From NCBI GenBank assembly GCA_030535235.1, contig JAUNCL010000012.1, forward strand, positions 1-64,000: 64,000 nucleotides of DNA, given 5' to 3'. The stretch comes from Bacillota bacterium (GTDB lineage Bacteria > Bacillota > Clostridia > Oscillospirales > Oscillospiraceae). Both the position numbers and the translations under genes were made by a program. Below the pieces are notes generated by a model that worked only from the letters and a program-made list of their open reading frames with translations, had not been told where the DNA came from and made no database searches. Below, in pieces: positions 36,546 through 44,467 of the stretch (position 1 is its first letter; each line of letters starts with the position of its first letter).

Positions 36546-37799
36546 ATGGAATTTTTTGCAGTGAAGGGCGGGCGCCCCCTGGAGGGGACCGTCGCCGTCC
36601 ACGGGGCGAAGAACAGCGCCCTGCCCATTTTGGCGGCTACCCTGCTGGCCCGAGGAGAGAGTGTCCTACATAACTGCCCGGACCTTACCGATATCCAAAC
36701 CGCCCTGGAGATTCTGGCCGCCCTGGGCTGCCGGGTGCGGCGGGAGGGGCGGACCGTTTTGGTGGACACCACCGACTGCACCGGCACGGCAGTGCCCGAT
36801 GAACTCATGGGCCGGATGCGGGCCTCGGTCCTCTTTTTGGGGAGTCTGCTGGCCCGGGGCGGAGAGGCTGCCGCCAGCTGGCCGGGGGGCTGCGCCCTGG
36901 GGGCTCGCCCCATCGACCTGCACATCCGGGCCTTCCAGGCATTGGGGACGGAGGTCCTGGACCGGGAGGGCAGGCTGCTCTGCCGGACCCGGGGCCTGCG
37001 GGGCTGCCGGATGGCCCTGCCCTTTCCCAGTGTGGGGGCTACGGAGAACGCCATGCTGGCGGCCTGCGGCGCCGCCGGGGTCACCATCATCCACAACGCC
37101 GCCCGGGAGCCGGAGATCCAGGACCTTCAGGGGTTCCTGCGGAGCCTGGGGGCCGACGTCCGGGGAGCGGGGACCGGTGAGATCGTCATTCGGGGCGGCG
37201 TCCCCCTCCACCCCGGGGAGTATACCATCATGGCCGACCGGATCGTGACGGCCACTTACCTCTGCGCGGTGGCAGCCGCCGGGGGAGAGGGGGAGTTTTT
37301 CGGCAGCGACGGCGCTGCCCTGCTCCCGGTGCTCGACGCTCTGGAGCAGACCGGCTGCCGGATCCGGCGGGAGCCGGATCGGGTCCGAATTTGGCAGGCG
37401 GGCAAAGCTGCCGGCATCGGCAGCGTGACCACCGGGCCCTACCCGGGCTTTCCCACCGACGCCCAGCCCCTGCTGGCGGCGGTCCTGGCCGGCGGCCGGG
37501 GGGAGACCCGTATCACGGAAACCATATTTGACAGTCGGTTTCGCTACGTAGAGAGCCTGCGGACCATGGGGGCCAGAATTCGGGTGGAGGGAACCACCGC
37601 CTGGATCACCGGGACCCCGCTCCGGGGGGCCGACCTGGAGGCCGACGACCTGCGGGGCGGCGCGGCCCTGACCATTGCCGCCCTGGGGGCGGAGGGGGAG
37701 AGTCGGATCCTGTCCCCCTTCCACATTGACCGAGGATACGAGCGCCTGGAGAAGGCATTCCAGGCCCTGGGGGGCCGGATCCGGCGCATGAATGAATAG
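36546..37799 (+). CDS. murA: UDP-GlcNAc 1-carboxyvinyltransferase MurA
   Basis: 417 residues. Lys22-Asn23 in GAKNSALPILAATLL, catalytic loop with Cys116 in WPGGCALGARPIDLH (the Cys alkylated by fosfomycin), FPSVGATENAMLAA and FPTDAQPLLAAVLA. First committed step of peptidoglycan synthesis. Placement inside the dcw cluster between murG and ftsQ is seen in some Clostridia. Codon use is very GC-rich. Start ATG 36546, preceded by gggggaga. Confidence 0.95.
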   Translation: MEFFAVKGGRPLEGTVAVHGAKNSALPILAATLLARGESVLHNCPDLTDIQTALEILAALGCRVRREGRTVLVDTTDCTGTAVPDELMGRMRASVLFLGSLLARGGEAAASWPGGCALGARPIDLHIRAFQALGTEVLDREGRLLCRTRGLRGCRMALPFPSVGATENAMLAACGAAGVTIIHNAAREPEIQDLQGFLRSLGADVRGAGTGEIVIRGGVPLHPGEYTIMADRIVTATYLCAVAAAGGEGEFFGSDGAALLPVLDALEQTGCRIRREPDRVRIWQAGKAAGIGSVTTGPYPGFPTDAQPLLAAVLAGGRGETRITETIFDSRFRYVESLRTMGARIRVEGTTAWITGTPLRGADLEADDLRGGAALTIAALGAEGESRILSPFHIDRGYERLEKAFQALGGRIRRMNE

Positions 37800-37811
37800 A
37801 GGAACGGTAGT

Positions 37812-38618
37812 ATGGCGAAGAAGAAAAAGGATAAGGAAAAGAAGGCCCGCAAGGGAAAGGCGGGGGTGGTCTACGGACTGGTGATGGTGATCCTCATCGT
37901 TGTGTCCGTGGTGCTGGCCTGCACGGTGTTCTTCCGGGTGGAGGAGGTGGAGGTAGAGGGCAACGAGCGCTACTCCGCCGAGCAGATCCTGGAGGTGGCC
38001 GACGTGGAACAGGGGGCTAACCTGATCCTGACGCCGGGGGACCAGATCGCCAACCGCATCTGCAAGAACCTGCCCTATGTGGACCGGGTGCAGGTTCGGA
38101 AGCGGTTCCCCACCACCATCCGGCTGCGAATCACCGAGTCCCAGCCGGTGGCTGTCCTGCCCGCTGCCGTGGTGGTGACCACTGAAGAGGGGGAGGAGAC
38201 CACCGCGGAGACCGGAGAATTCTGGATCATCGACGCCAAGGGAAAGCTTTTGGAAAAGGCTGATGAGAGCCTGGCCCTGCAGTACATCTCGGTGACCGGC
38301 CTTCAGGTCATCGACCCGGCGCAGGGGGAAATTGCCCAGGTCCCGCCGGTGGCGCAGCATCGGATGGAGAACTTCCTGCGGCTCCTCCAGACCCTGGAGG
38401 ACCGGGGGCTGGTGGAAAAGGTCACCGCCATCGACGCCACCCTGACCACGGAGATCTCCCTGGTCTATGACGGACGGATCACCGGCAAGCTGCTGAGCAG
38501 CTCGGACTTTAACCGAAAGCTGCAGATTTTCGAGGAGATCGTGGCCCTCACCGGGGACTACGAATACCGCACGGTGAACCTGAAAACCGACGTGGCCTAC
38601 GATTCCCCCAGCACCTGA
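37812..38618 (+). CDS. ftsQ: Cell division protein FtsQ/DivIB
   Basis: 268 residues. A Lys-rich cytoplasmic tail (KKKKDKEKKARKGKAG), one membrane span, then a POTRA domain beginning FRVEEVEVEGNERYSAEQIL and a beta domain including RKRFPTTIRLRITESQPVAVL. It bridges early and late division proteins. Start ATG 37812 lies 12 bases after murA. A promoter for ftsZ follows. Confidence 0.88.
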   Translation: MAKKKKDKEKKARKGKAGVVYGLVMVILIVVSVVLACTVFFRVEEVEVEGNERYSAEQILEVADVEQGANLILTPGDQIANRICKNLPYVDRVQVRKRFPTTIRLRITESQPVAVLPAAVVVTTEEGEETTAETGEFWIIDAKGKLLEKADESLALQYISVTGLQVIDPAQGEIAQVPPVAQHRMENFLRLLQTLEDRGLVEKVTAIDATLTTEISLVYDGRITGKLLSSSDFNRKLQIFEEIVALTGDYEYRTVNLKTDVAYDSPST

Positions 38619-38690
38619 CAGGAAGGGGCAGGAGGCCGGGAAAAGGGAAAGTTTTTTTCAAAAAGATGAAGAATAATTCCAAGTTTTCTA

Positions 38691-38719
38691 TTGACCTGCC
38701 GCTGAAAGGGAGATACAAT
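38691..38719 (+). promoter_or_regulatory. Promoter of ftsZ
   Basis: TTGACC (38691-38696), 17-base spacer, TACAAT (38714-38719), 57 bases before the ftsZ ATG, in an AT-rich gap. Confidence 0.7.
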
Positions 38720-38775
38720 AAAGGAAAACAGAATTTTATACACATTTCAGATAAACACACTTAGGAGGATAGAGC

Positions 38776-39879
38776 ATGGCTTTTGGATTGGATACCGGAG
38801 CAGAATCCGTCGTTAATATTAAGGTGATCGGTGTGGGCGGCGCTGGCAGCAATGTCGTCAACCGCATGGTGGAGTCCGGCGTGAAGGGGGTCGACTTCAT
38901 CGCCGTGAACACCGACAAGCAGGCGCTGGCCATCTCCAGCGCCAACCAGAAAGTGCAGATCGGCGAGAAGCTGACCGCAGGTCAGGGCGCCGGTTCTAAC
39001 CCCGAGGTGGGCCGTCAGTCCGCCGAGGAAAGTCGTTCCCAGGTCTCCAAGATCCTGGAGGGTACCGACATGGTCTTCATCACCGCCGGCATGGGCGGCG
39101 GCACCGGCACCGGCGCAGCCCCCATCCTGGCTGACCTGGCCAAGGAAATGGATATTCTGACCGTGGGCGTTGTGACCAAGCCCTTCTCCTTTGAGGGCCG
39201 CCGCCGTATGCAGCAGGCCGAGCTGGGCATCGAAAACCTGCGCACCAAGGTGGACTCCCTGGTCATCATCCCCAACGACCGGCTGAAGTTCGCCACCGAG
39301 CAGAAGATCACCCTGTCCAACGCCTTTGAAGTGGCCGACGATGTGCTGCAGCAGGCCGTCCAGTCCATTTCCGACCTGATCAAGAACACCGGCTTCATCA
39401 ACCTGGACTTCGCCGACGTGTCCGCCGTCATGAAGGACGCCGGCATGGCTCACATGGGTGTGGGCCGGGCCAACGGCAAGAGCAAGGCCGAGGAAGCTGC
39501 CCGCCGGGCCGTTTCCAGCCCCCTGCTGGAGACCTCCATCAACGGTGCGCGCGGCGTGCTGGTGAACGTCACCGGCTCCACCGACGTGGGTCTGGAGGAA
39601 GTGGAGATCGCCGCCAACCTGGTTCAGGAGGCTGCCGATCCCAACGCCCTCATCATCTTCGGCGCAACCTTCGACGAGACTCTGGAGGACGAGATCGTGG
39701 TCACCGTCATTGCCACCGGCTTTGACGAGAAGATCATGAACAACAAGATGGGTTCCTCCTCCGCCGAAAAGCCCAGCAAGAGCGCAGGCCGTCCCTCCTC
39801 CTCCGCCTCCGCACCCGCCCCCGAGTCCGATGACGACCCCTACAAGGAGATCTTTAAGATTTTTAACCGGGATCGCTAA
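38776..39879 (+). CDS. ftsZ: Cell division GTPase FtsZ
   Basis: 367 residues. VIGVGGAGSNVVNRM, FITAGMGGGTGTGAAPILA (tubulin signature loop), NDRLKFATEQ and FADVSAVMKDAGMAHMG for the T7 loop. A Ser/Ala/Pro-rich linker (about 330-352) leads to the tail DDDPYKEIFKIFNRDR, which differs from the usual DIPxFLRxR peptide that binds FtsA and SepF. Codons are more biased toward highly expressed choices than in the upstream mur genes. ATG follows taggaggat. ftsA is absent. Confidence 0.97.
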   Translation: MAFGLDTGAESVVNIKVIGVGGAGSNVVNRMVESGVKGVDFIAVNTDKQALAISSANQKVQIGEKLTAGQGAGSNPEVGRQSAEESRSQVSKILEGTDMVFITAGMGGGTGTGAAPILADLAKEMDILTVGVVTKPFSFEGRRRMQQAELGIENLRTKVDSLVIIPNDRLKFATEQKITLSNAFEVADDVLQQAVQSISDLIKNTGFINLDFADVSAVMKDAGMAHMGVGRANGKSKAEEAARRAVSSPLLETSINGARGVLVNVTGSTDVGLEEVEIAANLVQEAADPNALIIFGATFDETLEDEIVVTVIATGFDEKIMNNKMGSSSAEKPSKSAGRPSSSASAPAPESDDDPYKEIFKIFNRDR

Positions 39880-39904
39880 ATCACAATTATCACGCAAAAC
39901 GAAT

Positions 39905-39936
39905 CCCCCGCTGTGTAAAAACAGCGGGGGGTTTTT
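39905..39936. terminator. Terminator after ftsZ
   Basis: 10-bp stem cccccgctgt/acagcggggg (39905-39914 with 39921-39930), then gttttt. It ends three bases before the stop of the converging gene and probably acts only on ftsZ. Confidence 0.88.
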
Positions 39937-39938
39937 CG

Positions 39939-40442
39939 TCATTCCACGTCCAGGATCACGGTCTCCACCCCCTGGCGCATGGCGTAGGTAAGGGTGTTCA
40001 GGGTTCCGCCGTGGGGCTGACCGTCGTAGACGGCGATGAGCAGGGAGGACCGGTCCACCATGTAGCGGTTCCGCCGGGCCATGCAGCCGGTGGTATAGTG
40101 GTGCTGGACCACGGTCTCGTAGTTGCACCGGTCCAGCAGGGCCTCGCGGCGGAGCTGATCGGCCTCAGGCCAGCGCCGGGCCTGGTCCACAAAGGGGATG
40201 GCGGCCTCGATGGTGACCTCCGGGTGCCGGTCCCGCAGGGCCAGAACGGCCTCGCAGAAGTACAGGTCCGCGCCCTGGGCCATGCCGCAGAGGAAGTGAC
40301 GGTAGCCCCGGCGATAGGCTCCCTCCACCTCGGCCTGGAGCCTGGATTTCAGGGCCAGACAGCGGGGGTCCGTTTCCCTGTCCTGCCAGGGCAGACGATT
40401 GGTCCGGTGGCCGGTGAAGCAACAGCTTACGGTGGGGTCCAT
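39939..40442 (-). CDS. SLOG-family protein (DUF1273/YpsA-like)
   Basis: 167 residues. CCFTGHRTNRL at the N-terminus, FLCGMAQGADLYFCEAVL and the later YMVDRSSLLIAVYDGQPHGGTLNT fit the YpsA/DUF1273 branch of the SLOG (SMF/DprA-LOG) Rossmann superfamily, thought to bind nucleotide-like ligands. YpsA affects cell division in Bacillus; here the gene lies next to ftsZ but on the opposite strand. ATG 40442 is chosen for agaggaggg upstream; a start at 40460 would precede that site. Confidence 0.8.
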   Translation of the reverse strand: MDPTVSCCFTGHRTNRLPWQDRETDPRCLALKSRLQAEVEGAYRRGYRHFLCGMAQGADLYFCEAVLALRDRHPEVTIEAAIPFVDQARRWPEADQLRREALLDRCNYETVVQHHYTTGCMARRNRYMVDRSSLLIAVYDGQPHGGTLNTLTYAMRQGVETVILDVE

Positions 40443-40472
40443 GGGTTGCCCTCCTCTCATTTTGATGAGAAA

Positions 40473-40501
40473 ATCTTATAACGAAGCCGGGATAAAGTCA
40501 A
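40473..40501 (-). promoter_or_regulatory. Probable promoter of the SLOG-family gene
   Basis: Minus-strand TTGACT (40501-40496), 17-base spacer, TAAGAT (40478-40473), 30 bases before the ATG. Confidence 0.5.
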
Positions 40502-40545
40502 CGCCTATCCCCACAAAGCCATGGGAGAAGTCCGCATTTTGGGTC

Positions 40546-40573
40546 TTGTATTTCCTGCAAAAGTCGATATAAT
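40546..40573 (+). promoter_or_regulatory. Promoter of the riboflavin transporter gene
   Basis: TTGTAT (40546-40551), 16-base spacer, TATAAT (40568-40573). Only about 30 bases lie between it and the ATG, leaving no room for an FMN riboswitch. Confidence 0.6.
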
Positions 40574-40612
40574 AGGGATAGAACAGACTGGAATTTTGGA
40601 GTGTATTTTACT

Positions 40613-41173
40613 ATGAACCCGAAGATTCGCAAACTCACCATCATGGCTATGCTGGTGGCTATCTCCGTTGTGCTGGTGTATCTCATCCACTTCCCTATTT
40701 TCCCGGCAGCTGCCTTTCTGGAGTATGACCCTGCTGATATCCCCATTCTGGTGGGCACCTTCGCCTTCGGCCCCGCCGCCGGTTTCCTGCTGACTGTAGT
40801 GACCTGCGTGCTCCAGGGGGTTACCGTCAGCGCGGGCAGCGGCCCCTATGGCATCATCATGCACCTGATCGCCACCTCCACCATGGTCCTGGTGGCCGGC
40901 AACATCTATCGGGTGAAGCATACCAGATCCGGCGCTGCCGTCGGTCTGGTGGTGGGAACCATCTGCTGGGGGATCGTGATGGTCATTGCCAACCACTTTA
41001 TCACCCCCCTGTTTATGGGTGTGCCCGTGGACGTGGTGGACGCCATGCTCCTCCCCGTGATCCTGCCCTTCAACCTGATCAAGGCGGGGGTCAACGCTCT
41101 CATCACCTTCCTGATCTACAAGACCATTTCCCGCCATATCATCCACCGGGGCGAGGCCCGGAAGGAACCCTGA
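40613..41173 (+). CDS. ECF transporter substrate-binding subunit, RibU-type (riboflavin)
   Basis: 186 residues with about six membrane spans. HFPIFPAAAFLEYDPADIPILVGTFAFGP is the RibU signature; the Ala motif region lies near the N-terminus (IMAMLVAISVVLVYL). It would bind riboflavin and use a shared EcfAAT energising module encoded elsewhere. Start ATG 40613 with ggag 11 bases upstream; a GTG at 40601 is the alternative. Its own promoter and terminator indicate a single-gene unit. Confidence 0.85.
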   Translation: MNPKIRKLTIMAMLVAISVVLVYLIHFPIFPAAAFLEYDPADIPILVGTFAFGPAAGFLLTVVTCVLQGVTVSAGSGPYGIIMHLIATSTMVLVAGNIYRVKHTRSGAAVGLVVGTICWGIVMVIANHFITPLFMGVPVDVVDAMLLPVILPFNLIKAGVNALITFLIYKTISRHIIHRGEARKEP

Positions 41174-41213
41174 AAAAGAGGCTGCGCCCAGGGGTGCGGC
41201 AAATTCCAAATAG

Positions 41214-41255
41214 AAGAAAGAAGCGACGGGAAAGCTCTCGCCGCTTCTTTCTTTT
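41214..41255 (+). terminator. Terminator after the RibU gene
   Basis: Stem aagaaagaagcg (41214-41225) with cgcttctttctt (41242-41253), inner extension cg/cg, T-rich 3' side. It lies 41 bases before dinB. Confidence 0.8.
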
Positions 41256-41295
41256 CCCACCCTCCAGTTTGCAGGAGGGAGAAAGGGGGGCATCC

Positions 41296-42561
41296 GTGGA
41301 CCGGATCATTTTTCACTGTGATTTGAACGCCTTTTACGCCTCGGTGGAGCTGCTGAGCTATCCTCACCTGCGTCAGCTCCCTGTGGCGGTGTGCGGAGAT
41401 CCCGGCTCCCGCCATGGCATTATCCTGGCCAAGAACGAGCCGGCCAAGGCCCTTGGGGTCAAGACCGCCGAGACCATCTGGCAGGCCCGCCGGAAGGCTC
41501 CGGACCTGGTCCTCCTGCCTGCCCATCATGACAAATACCGGTACTATTCCAAGCTGGCCGGGGAGATCTACCGCCGCTACACCGACCTGGTGGAGCCCTT
41601 CGGCATCGACGAGAGCTGGCTGGATGTGACAGGGACCATCCATCTCTTCGGGGGCGACCCGGTGGCCCTGGCAAACCGGATCCGGGAGGAGATGAAACAG
41701 GAACTGGGACTGACCATCTCTGTGGGGGTCTCCTTTAATAAGGTCTTTGCCAAGCTGGGCAGTGACTATAAAAAGCCTGATGCGGTGACAGTAATCAGCC
41801 GGGAGAACTACCGTGATCTGGTTTGGCCCCTGCCGGTGACCGACCTGCTCTTTGTGGGCCGGGCCTCGGCCAGGACCCTGGAGGCCCACAACATTTCCAC
41901 CATCGGGGAGCTGGCGGCGGCCGATCGGGAGGAGCTCATCCGCCTGCTTGGCAAGCACGGCGGGCAGCTCCACGACTATGCCACCGGGGCGGAGCGCAGT
42001 CCTGTCCGCCCGGCGGGGACTGCGCCGCCCCCCAAGTCGGTGGGCAAAGGCTTGACTTTTCGCCGGAACCTCACCGGGGAGGAGGAGATCCGGGCGGGAG
42101 TCCGGATGCTGTCGGAGCGGGTGGCCATGGGCCTGCGCCGCCACGGGATGAAGTGCACTACCGTCCAAGTGGCTGTCCGCAGCCCGGAGTTCAAGACCAT
42201 CAGCCGGCAAAGGGGGACCGACGCCCCCACCAACGTGTCCCGGGAGATCATGGCCTGCGCCATGGACCTGATCGGGCGGTGCTGGAGCTGGACCTCTCCC
42301 GTCCGGGCCATCACCGTCACCGCCTCCGGGCTGCTGCCTGAGGAGGAGGCGGGGGATCAACTGGATCTCTTCACCCCCGGGGCCTCAGAAAAACGGGAGA
42401 AGCAGGAAAAGCTGGAGCGGGCCATGGACCGGCTCCGGGACAAATACGGCCGGCATGTGGTCCGCTTCGCCTCCAACCAGACCGAAGCCGCCCGGGAGAT
42501 CCGGGGAGACCGGACCGGGGAGGAGCCGGAAGATCTGTCAGGGGAAAGGAGAATGGAATGA
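41296..42561 (+). CDS. dinB: DNA polymerase IV (Y family)
   Basis: 421 residues. Catalytic DLNAFYASVE and FGIDESWLDVTGT carry the palm acidic residues; SVGVSFNKVFAKLGSDYKKP and helix-hairpin-helix LFVGRASARTLEAHNISTIGEL follow, then the little-finger domain. A clamp-binding pentapeptide QLDLF sits at 355-359. After it comes an unusual charged tail of about 60 residues ending GEEPEDLSGERRME. Low-fidelity lesion bypass polymerase. No LexA-like box was recognised. The start is GTG 41296; the stop overlaps the next gene by 4 bases. Confidence 0.94.
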   Translation: MDRIIFHCDLNAFYASVELLSYPHLRQLPVAVCGDPGSRHGIILAKNEPAKALGVKTAETIWQARRKAPDLVLLPAHHDKYRYYSKLAGEIYRRYTDLVEPFGIDESWLDVTGTIHLFGGDPVALANRIREEMKQELGLTISVGVSFNKVFAKLGSDYKKPDAVTVISRENYRDLVWPLPVTDLLFVGRASARTLEAHNISTIGELAAADREELIRLLGKHGGQLHDYATGAERSPVRPAGTAPPPKSVGKGLTFRRNLTGEEEIRAGVRMLSERVAMGLRRHGMKCTTVQVAVRSPEFKTISRQRGTDAPTNVSREIMACAMDLIGRCWSWTSPVRAITVTASGLLPEEEAGDQLDLFTPGASEKREKQEKLERAMDRLRDKYGRHVVRFASNQTEAAREIRGDRTGEEPEDLSGERRME

Positions 42562-42836
42562 CGAAGCTGTTGATCTGGGTCCTGATCTGGACCGTGGTAT
42601 CCTTCGCCCTTATGGGCCTGGATAAGTGGAAGGCGATCCATCACCACCGCCGCATCCCGGAAAAGGTGCTGTTTTTCACGGCGGCCCTGGGTGGCAGCGT
42701 GGGGGCCATGGTGGGCATGAGCCTCTTCCGCCACAAGACCCGGCACTGGTCCTTCAAGCTGGGGATGCCCGCCATCCTGACCGTCCAGCTGCTGCTGGCG
42801 CTGGCAGTGTCCGGCTGGAGCACCTTTGTCCATTAA
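42558..42836 (+). CDS. DUF1294 membrane protein
   Basis: 92 residues. Two or three hydrophobic spans and the family pattern FALMGLDKWKAIHHHRRIPEKVLFFTAALGGSVGAMVGM...FRHKTRHWSFKLG identify DUF1294, whose function is unknown. It overlaps the dinB stop by ATGA, so translation is probably coupled and the two belong to one operon. Confidence 0.85.
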   Translation: MTKLLIWVLIWTVVSFALMGLDKWKAIHHHRRIPEKVLFFTAALGGSVGAMVGMSLFRHKTRHWSFKLGMPAILTVQLLLALAVSGWSTFVH

Positions 42837-42903
42837 CTGGGGACAAGAGAAAAATGGACAAGATATGGTGGGAAAAAGGGGAATCTTAGAACAAAGTCAC
42901 TAC

Positions 42904-42932
42904 TTGACGGGGAAGGGAAAGTGTGCTAAAAT
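42904..42932 (+). promoter_or_regulatory. Promoter of the L7Ae-rpsL-rpsG-fusA operon
   Basis: TTGACG (42904-42909), 17-base spacer, TAAAAT (42927-42932), 86 bases before the L7Ae-like gene. Confidence 0.7.
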
Positions 42933-43017
42933 GCGAAATTGCGGTGAACTGTAAACGGCCCCTTTGGAGCCGGAAACCAGCCGCAAGAAAATCTGCCGGA
43001 GGAGAGAGGGACACGCT

Positions 43018-43260
43018 ATGCTGACTGACCTGAAAACAGCAAAAAAAGTCACAGGAGTCAAGCAGGTGACCCGCGCTCTAAAGAACGGAAGCGCCCGCCG
43101 GGTCTTCCTGGCAGACAACGCCGACCCCCGGGTCACCGAACCCGTGGAGGACCTCTGCCGTGAGCAGGGGGTGGAGACGGTGAATGTCCCCACCATGGCC
43201 GCCCTGGGAGCCGCCTGCGGCATCGCCGTGGGAAGCGCTGTGGCCGCCGTTGTGGAATAA
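43018..43260 (+). CDS. L7Ae/L30e-family kink-turn RNA-binding protein (YbxF-like)
   Basis: 80 residues. The L7Ae fold is visible in TGVKQVTRALKNGSARRVFLADNADPRVTEPVEDLCREQGVETVNVPTMAALGAACGI. YbxF/YlxQ-type proteins bind K-turns and the ribosome, and ybxF precedes rpsL in Bacillus, as here. ATG 43018 is preceded by ggaggaga. A small hairpin (43273-43296) lies between it and rpsL. rpoB/rpoC, the usual upstream genes, are not here. Confidence 0.88.
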   Translation: MLTDLKTAKKVTGVKQVTRALKNGSARRVFLADNADPRVTEPVEDLCREQGVETVNVPTMAALGAACGIAVGSAVAAVVE

Positions 43261-43343
43261 TTTCGGTATTCGCCGTATGAGCAGCCGCTCAAACGGATAG
43301 AATATAAATTAAACTGTATTATCCAAGGAAAGGAGGAACATCC

Positions 43344-43766
43344 ATGCCTACTTTTAATCAGCTGGTTCGTAAGGGCAGAGAGCAGGCTACCTACAAGTCC
43401 AACTCTCCCGCCATGCAGAAGGGCCTGAACACCCTGAAGAACAAGGAGACCAATCAGCCCTCCCCCCAGAAGAGAGGCGTCTGCACCGCAGTCCGTACTT
43501 CTACTCCTAAGAAGCCCAACTCCGCACTGCGTAAGATTGCCCGTGTGCGCCTGACCAACGGCTACGAAGTCACCGCTTACATTCCCGGTGTCGGCCACAA
43601 CCTGCAGGAGCACTCCGTGGTCATGATCCGCGGCGGCCGTGTTAAGGACCTGCCCGGCGTTCGTTACCACATCATCCGCGGCAGCCTGGACACCCAGGGC
43701 GTGAACGGCCGTATGCAGGCTCGCTCCAAGTATGGCGCCAAGAGACCCAAGGCCGGCAAGAAGTAA
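43344..43766 (+). CDS. rpsL: Small ribosomal subunit protein S12
   Basis: 140 residues. Highly conserved [62 protein letters not shown] and [12 protein letters not shown]. Lys residues at the streptomycin-relevant positions (PKKPN and RVKDLPG) are wild type. ATG follows aaaggagga. Codons (CGT, GGT, CGC) show strong expression bias. Confidence 0.98.
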   Translation: MPTFNQLVRKGREQATYKSNSPAMQKGLNTLKNKETNQPSPQKRGVCTAVRTSTPKKPNSALRKIARVRLTNGYEVTAYIPGVGHNLQEHSVVMIRGGRVKDLPGVRYHIIRGSLDTQGVNGRMQARSKYGAKRPKAGKK

Positions 43767-43981
43767 GCTTCGCTGACCAACCAATTTTGACGTATTTTTG
43801 CGCTCAAGCGCAAAGCAATCGCTTTGCCGCGAGTCGCTTTACCATAGAAACAGTACACAGTACCGTTTTGGGTAAGCTCTCAAGGCAGGCACTGGACAAG
43901 TGGCACCTTGTCCGACACGGAAAGCCCAAGCGGCTTTTCGAGTACCTATGAAATCATTATTTTGTGAAGGAGGGAAGCAAA
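43767..43981 (+). other. Structured rpsL-rpsG spacer with mutually exclusive hairpins
   Basis: 215 bases without a gene. Hairpin A: tttgcgct/agcgcaaa (43797-43814). Hairpin B: gcaaagc-aatc-gctttgc (43810-43827), sharing five bases with A so that only one can form. Hairpin C: ggacaag/cttgtcc (43894-43913). Hairpin D: cggaaagcc/ggcttttcg (43918-43940, one G-U pair), 41 bases before the rpsG start. No promoter is obvious. It may serve S7 feedback, RNA processing or stability control; alternatively it is a palindromic repeat insertion. Confidence 0.5.
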
Positions 43982-44452
43982 GTGCCCAGAAGAGGAAACG
44001 TACCCAAGCGGGAAGTGTTGCCCGATCCCATGTACCGTTCCGTACTGGTTACTAAGCTGATCAACAGCATCATGCTGGACGGCAAGAAGGGCGTAGCACA
44101 GAAGGTTGTCTACGGCGCCTTTGATATCGTCAAGGAGCAGACCGGCAAGGATCCCCTGGAGGTGTTCACCGCCGCCATGGAGAATGTCATGCCTTCTCTG
44201 GAGGTTAAGGCCCGTCGTGTGGGCGGCGCCACCTACCAGGTCCCCATGGAGGTTCGCCCTGAGCGCCGCCAGACTCTGGCTCTGCGCTGGCTGACCGCTT
44301 ATTCCCGTAAGCGCAGCGAGAGAACCATGAAGGAGCGTCTGGCAGGCGAGCTGATGGACGCAGCCAACAACCTGGGTAGCGCCGTGAAGAAGCGCGAAGA
44401 GATGCACAAGAACGCTGAGGCCAACAAGGCATTCGCACACTTCCGCTGGTAA
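43982..44452 (+). CDS. rpsG: Small ribosomal subunit protein S7
   Basis: 156 residues. [54 protein letters not shown] and the C-terminal [11 protein letters not shown] are typical. It nucleates assembly of the 16S rRNA 3' domain. The start is GTG 43982 with gaaggagg upstream; reading from 43964 would begin inside the ribosome site. fusA follows after 15 bases. Confidence 0.98.
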   Translation: MPRRGNVPKREVLPDPMYRSVLVTKLINSIMLDGKKGVAQKVVYGAFDIVKEQTGKDPLEVFTAAMENVMPSLEVKARRVGGATYQVPMEVRPERRQTLALRWLTAYSRKRSERTMKERLAGELMDAANNLGSAVKKREEMHKNAEANKAFAHFRW

Positions 44453-44467
44453 CCAGGAGGGAAAAGA

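Noticed and set aside
40574..40612. FMN riboswitch before the riboflavin transporter gene
   Set aside because: Only about 35 bases separate promoter and ATG and none of the conserved FMN aptamer segments is present.
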